Origin: Cupriavidus sp. MP-37
GTDB taxonomy: Bacteria; Pseudomonadota; Gammaproteobacteria; Burkholderiales; Burkholderiaceae
Assembly (NCBI RefSeq): GCF_020618415.1
Contig: NZ_CP085344.1
Span: 2,255,001-2,319,000, forward strand
Direction of reading: 5' to 3'
DNA: 64,000 nucleotides
Part shown: positions 63,096-64,000 of the stretch, in pieces
Layout: the number at the start of each line of letters is the position of its first letter
Position numbering within the stretch: position 1 is the first letter of the stretch
Notes under the pieces: model-generated
Database searches by the model: none
Told to the model about the DNA's origin: nothing
What the model saw: the letters and a program-made list of their open reading frames with translations, nothing else
Position numbers and translations under genes: made by a program

Positions 63096-63794
63096 CTAGA
63101 CCTCGGCGCCGATCCATTCGTCGCTGGCCACGCGGCCGGCGTCGATGGTCAGCACGCGCCCGCAGCGCGACGCCACCGAGCGGTCATGCGTGACCAGCAC
63201 CAGCGTCGAGCCGGCGTCGCGGTTCAGCTCGAACATCAGCGCGATCACCGCTTCGCCGGTGGCGGTATCGAGGCTGCCGGTCGGTTCGTCGGCAAACAGG
63301 ATGTCCGGGCGCGCGACGAAGGCGCGCGCCAGCGCCACGCGCTGCTGCTCGCCGCCCGACAGCGTGCGCGGGTAGTGGCCCAGGCGTGCGCCCAGGCCCA
63401 CACGCTGCAGCATGTCGACGGCGCGCTCGCGCACCTGCGCGGTTTCGCCGCGCAGCTCCAGCGGCAGCATCACATTCTCGAGCGCGGTCAGGTGGCCCAC
63501 CAGCTGGAACGACTGGAACACGAAGCCGACATGCCGGCCGCGCACCGCGGCGCGCTGGTCCTCATCCAGCGCATACAGGTCCTGGCCCTGCAGCCGCACC
63601 GTGCCGGTGCTGGGCAGGTCCAGCCCGGCCAGCAGCCCCAGCAGCGTCGACTTGCCGGATCCCGACGCGCCGACGATGGCAAGCGTTTCGCCCGGCGTGA
63701 CGGAAAAGGTCACGTCGTGCAAAATCGTCAGCGAACCGGTCGTGTCGGCCACGGTCTTTCCGAGGGATTCGACTGCAAGAATGGAAGAAGACAT
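63096..63794 (-). CDS. ybbA: ABC transporter ATP-binding protein YbbA (LolD-like)
   Basis: This 232-residue ATPase has Walker [10 protein letters not shown] (42-50), a LolD/MacB-like Q-loop [24 protein letters not shown], signature [15 protein letters not shown], Walker [14 protein letters not shown] and the TLVLVTHD switch. In E. coli YbbA pairs with the permease YbbP and is divergent from tesA, as here. The ATG at 63794 overlaps the tesA ATG; an alternative start at 63845 would overlap more. The permease partner is not in this window. Confidence 0.92.
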   Translation of the reverse strand: MSSSILAVESLGKTVADTTGSLTILHDVTFSVTPGETLAIVGASGSGKSTLLGLLAGLDLPSTGTVRLQGQDLYALDEDQRAAVRGRHVGFVFQSFQLVGHLTALENVMLPLELRGETAQVRERAVDMLQRVGLGARLGHYPRTLSGGEQQRVALARAFVARPDILFADEPTGSLDTATGEAVIALMFELNRDAGSTLVLVTHDRSVASRCGRVLTIDAGRVASDEWIGAEV

Positions 63795-64000
63795 GGATAT
63801 AGGGATCCGAGGGAAAAGGCGCAGGCTGCTGCTGGCAGCCGGCATGGCGCTGGCGATATCGGCCGCGGCTCAGGCACAGGCCCCGGCCAGCGCGCCGGCA
63901 AAGGCCACGTCCCCCGCGCTGCTGGTGCTGGGCGACAGCCTGTCGGCCGAATACGGCATCGCGCGCGGCGCGGGCTGGGTCACGCTGCTGCAGGACCGGC
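63793..64000 (+). CDS. tesA: periplasmic GDSL esterase/thioesterase I (3' end outside window)
   Basis: The first 69 residues are visible: a signal peptide (charged start, LLLAAGMALAISAAAQA core) and then LVLGDSLSAEYGI with the SGNH/GDSL nucleophile in GDSLS (47-51). TesA is the periplasmic acyl-CoA thioesterase I/protease I/lysophospholipase L1. GGAAG lies 6 bases before the ATG at 63793; an in-frame ATG at 63781 is possible. It is divergent from ybbA with overlapping start codons. Confidence 0.88.
   Translation, partial: MDIGIRGKRRRLLLAAGMALAISAAAQAQAPASAPAKATSPALLVLGDSLSAEYGIARGAGWVTLLQDR

Overview
The window looks like one stretch of chromosome from a beta-proteobacterium of the Burkholderiales, most likely Cupriavidus (Cupriavidus necator / 'Ralstonia eutropha' group). 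The basis is the uniformly GC-rich coding with strong third-position G/C, the housekeeping gene order (mltG-tmk-holB-pilZ-tatD; selO-msrB-yciB-bolA-ppiC), a complete tetronate catabolic cluster of the kind described for R. eutropha H16, a fadB/thiolase/acyl-CoA dehydrogenase cluster resembling one of the two beta-oxidation clusters known in that species, and Bug-family binding proteins. No phage, insertion sequence, tRNA, rRNA or CRISPR array was seen.

Layout. 1-6109: the tail of an egtB-like gene, then a minus-strand housekeeping run (mltG, tmk, holB, pilZ, a GNAT gene, tatD, an exported ankyrin protein, a DUF1232 protein). 6329-9016: ygfZ, two small conserved genes and an ElaA-like acetyltransferase. 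9208-16151: a plus-strand catabolic operon for L-threonate and D-erythronate (GntR/FadR regulator, ltnD, otnK, otnC, MFS permease, otnI, denD). Oxidation, isomerisation, phosphorylation and decarboxylation together yield dihydroxyacetone phosphate. 16340-20996: an esterase/Bug/thioesterase operon divergent from an iron alcohol dehydrogenase and a macrodomain gene.

21030-32640: a run of ten minus-strand genes for acyl-CoA metabolism: fadB-like, nicotinamidase, thiolase, acyl-CoA dehydrogenase, SDR, thioesterase, medium-chain reductase, class II aldolase, SDR and epoxide-hydrolase-like enzyme. 33134-34675: an amino-acid permease. 34818-41763: an acyl-CoA synthetase leading a five-gene liv-type ABC importer. 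The esterase, fadB and acyl-CoA synthetase promoters share a 12-base dyad, GAACRAYCGTNC, which suggests one TetR-type regulator ties these units together. 42206-46138: selO, msrB, yciB, bolA and a parvulin. 46806-50852: purL. 51043-53661: a MarR-type regulator, a two-gene cassette behind a near-consensus LexA box, and a soluble histidine kinase without a visible partner. 53810-59603: amidase, TRAP transporter and D-amino-acid-dehydrogenase-like oxidase, probably one uptake and degradation unit. 59610-64000: nnr, pgi, ybbA and the start of tesA, the last two with overlapping divergent start codons.

Non-coding signals include five copies of a palindromic intergenic repeat built on CTCTCCCGC/GCGGGAGAG, two copies of a second repeat built on ATTCCCGC/GCGGGAAT, and several hairpins at operon junctions. 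The most promising items for follow-up are the SOS-type cassette at 51848-52418, the shared dyad operators, the OtnC that lacks canonical class II aldolase residues, and the LivF with arginine in its Walker A motif.
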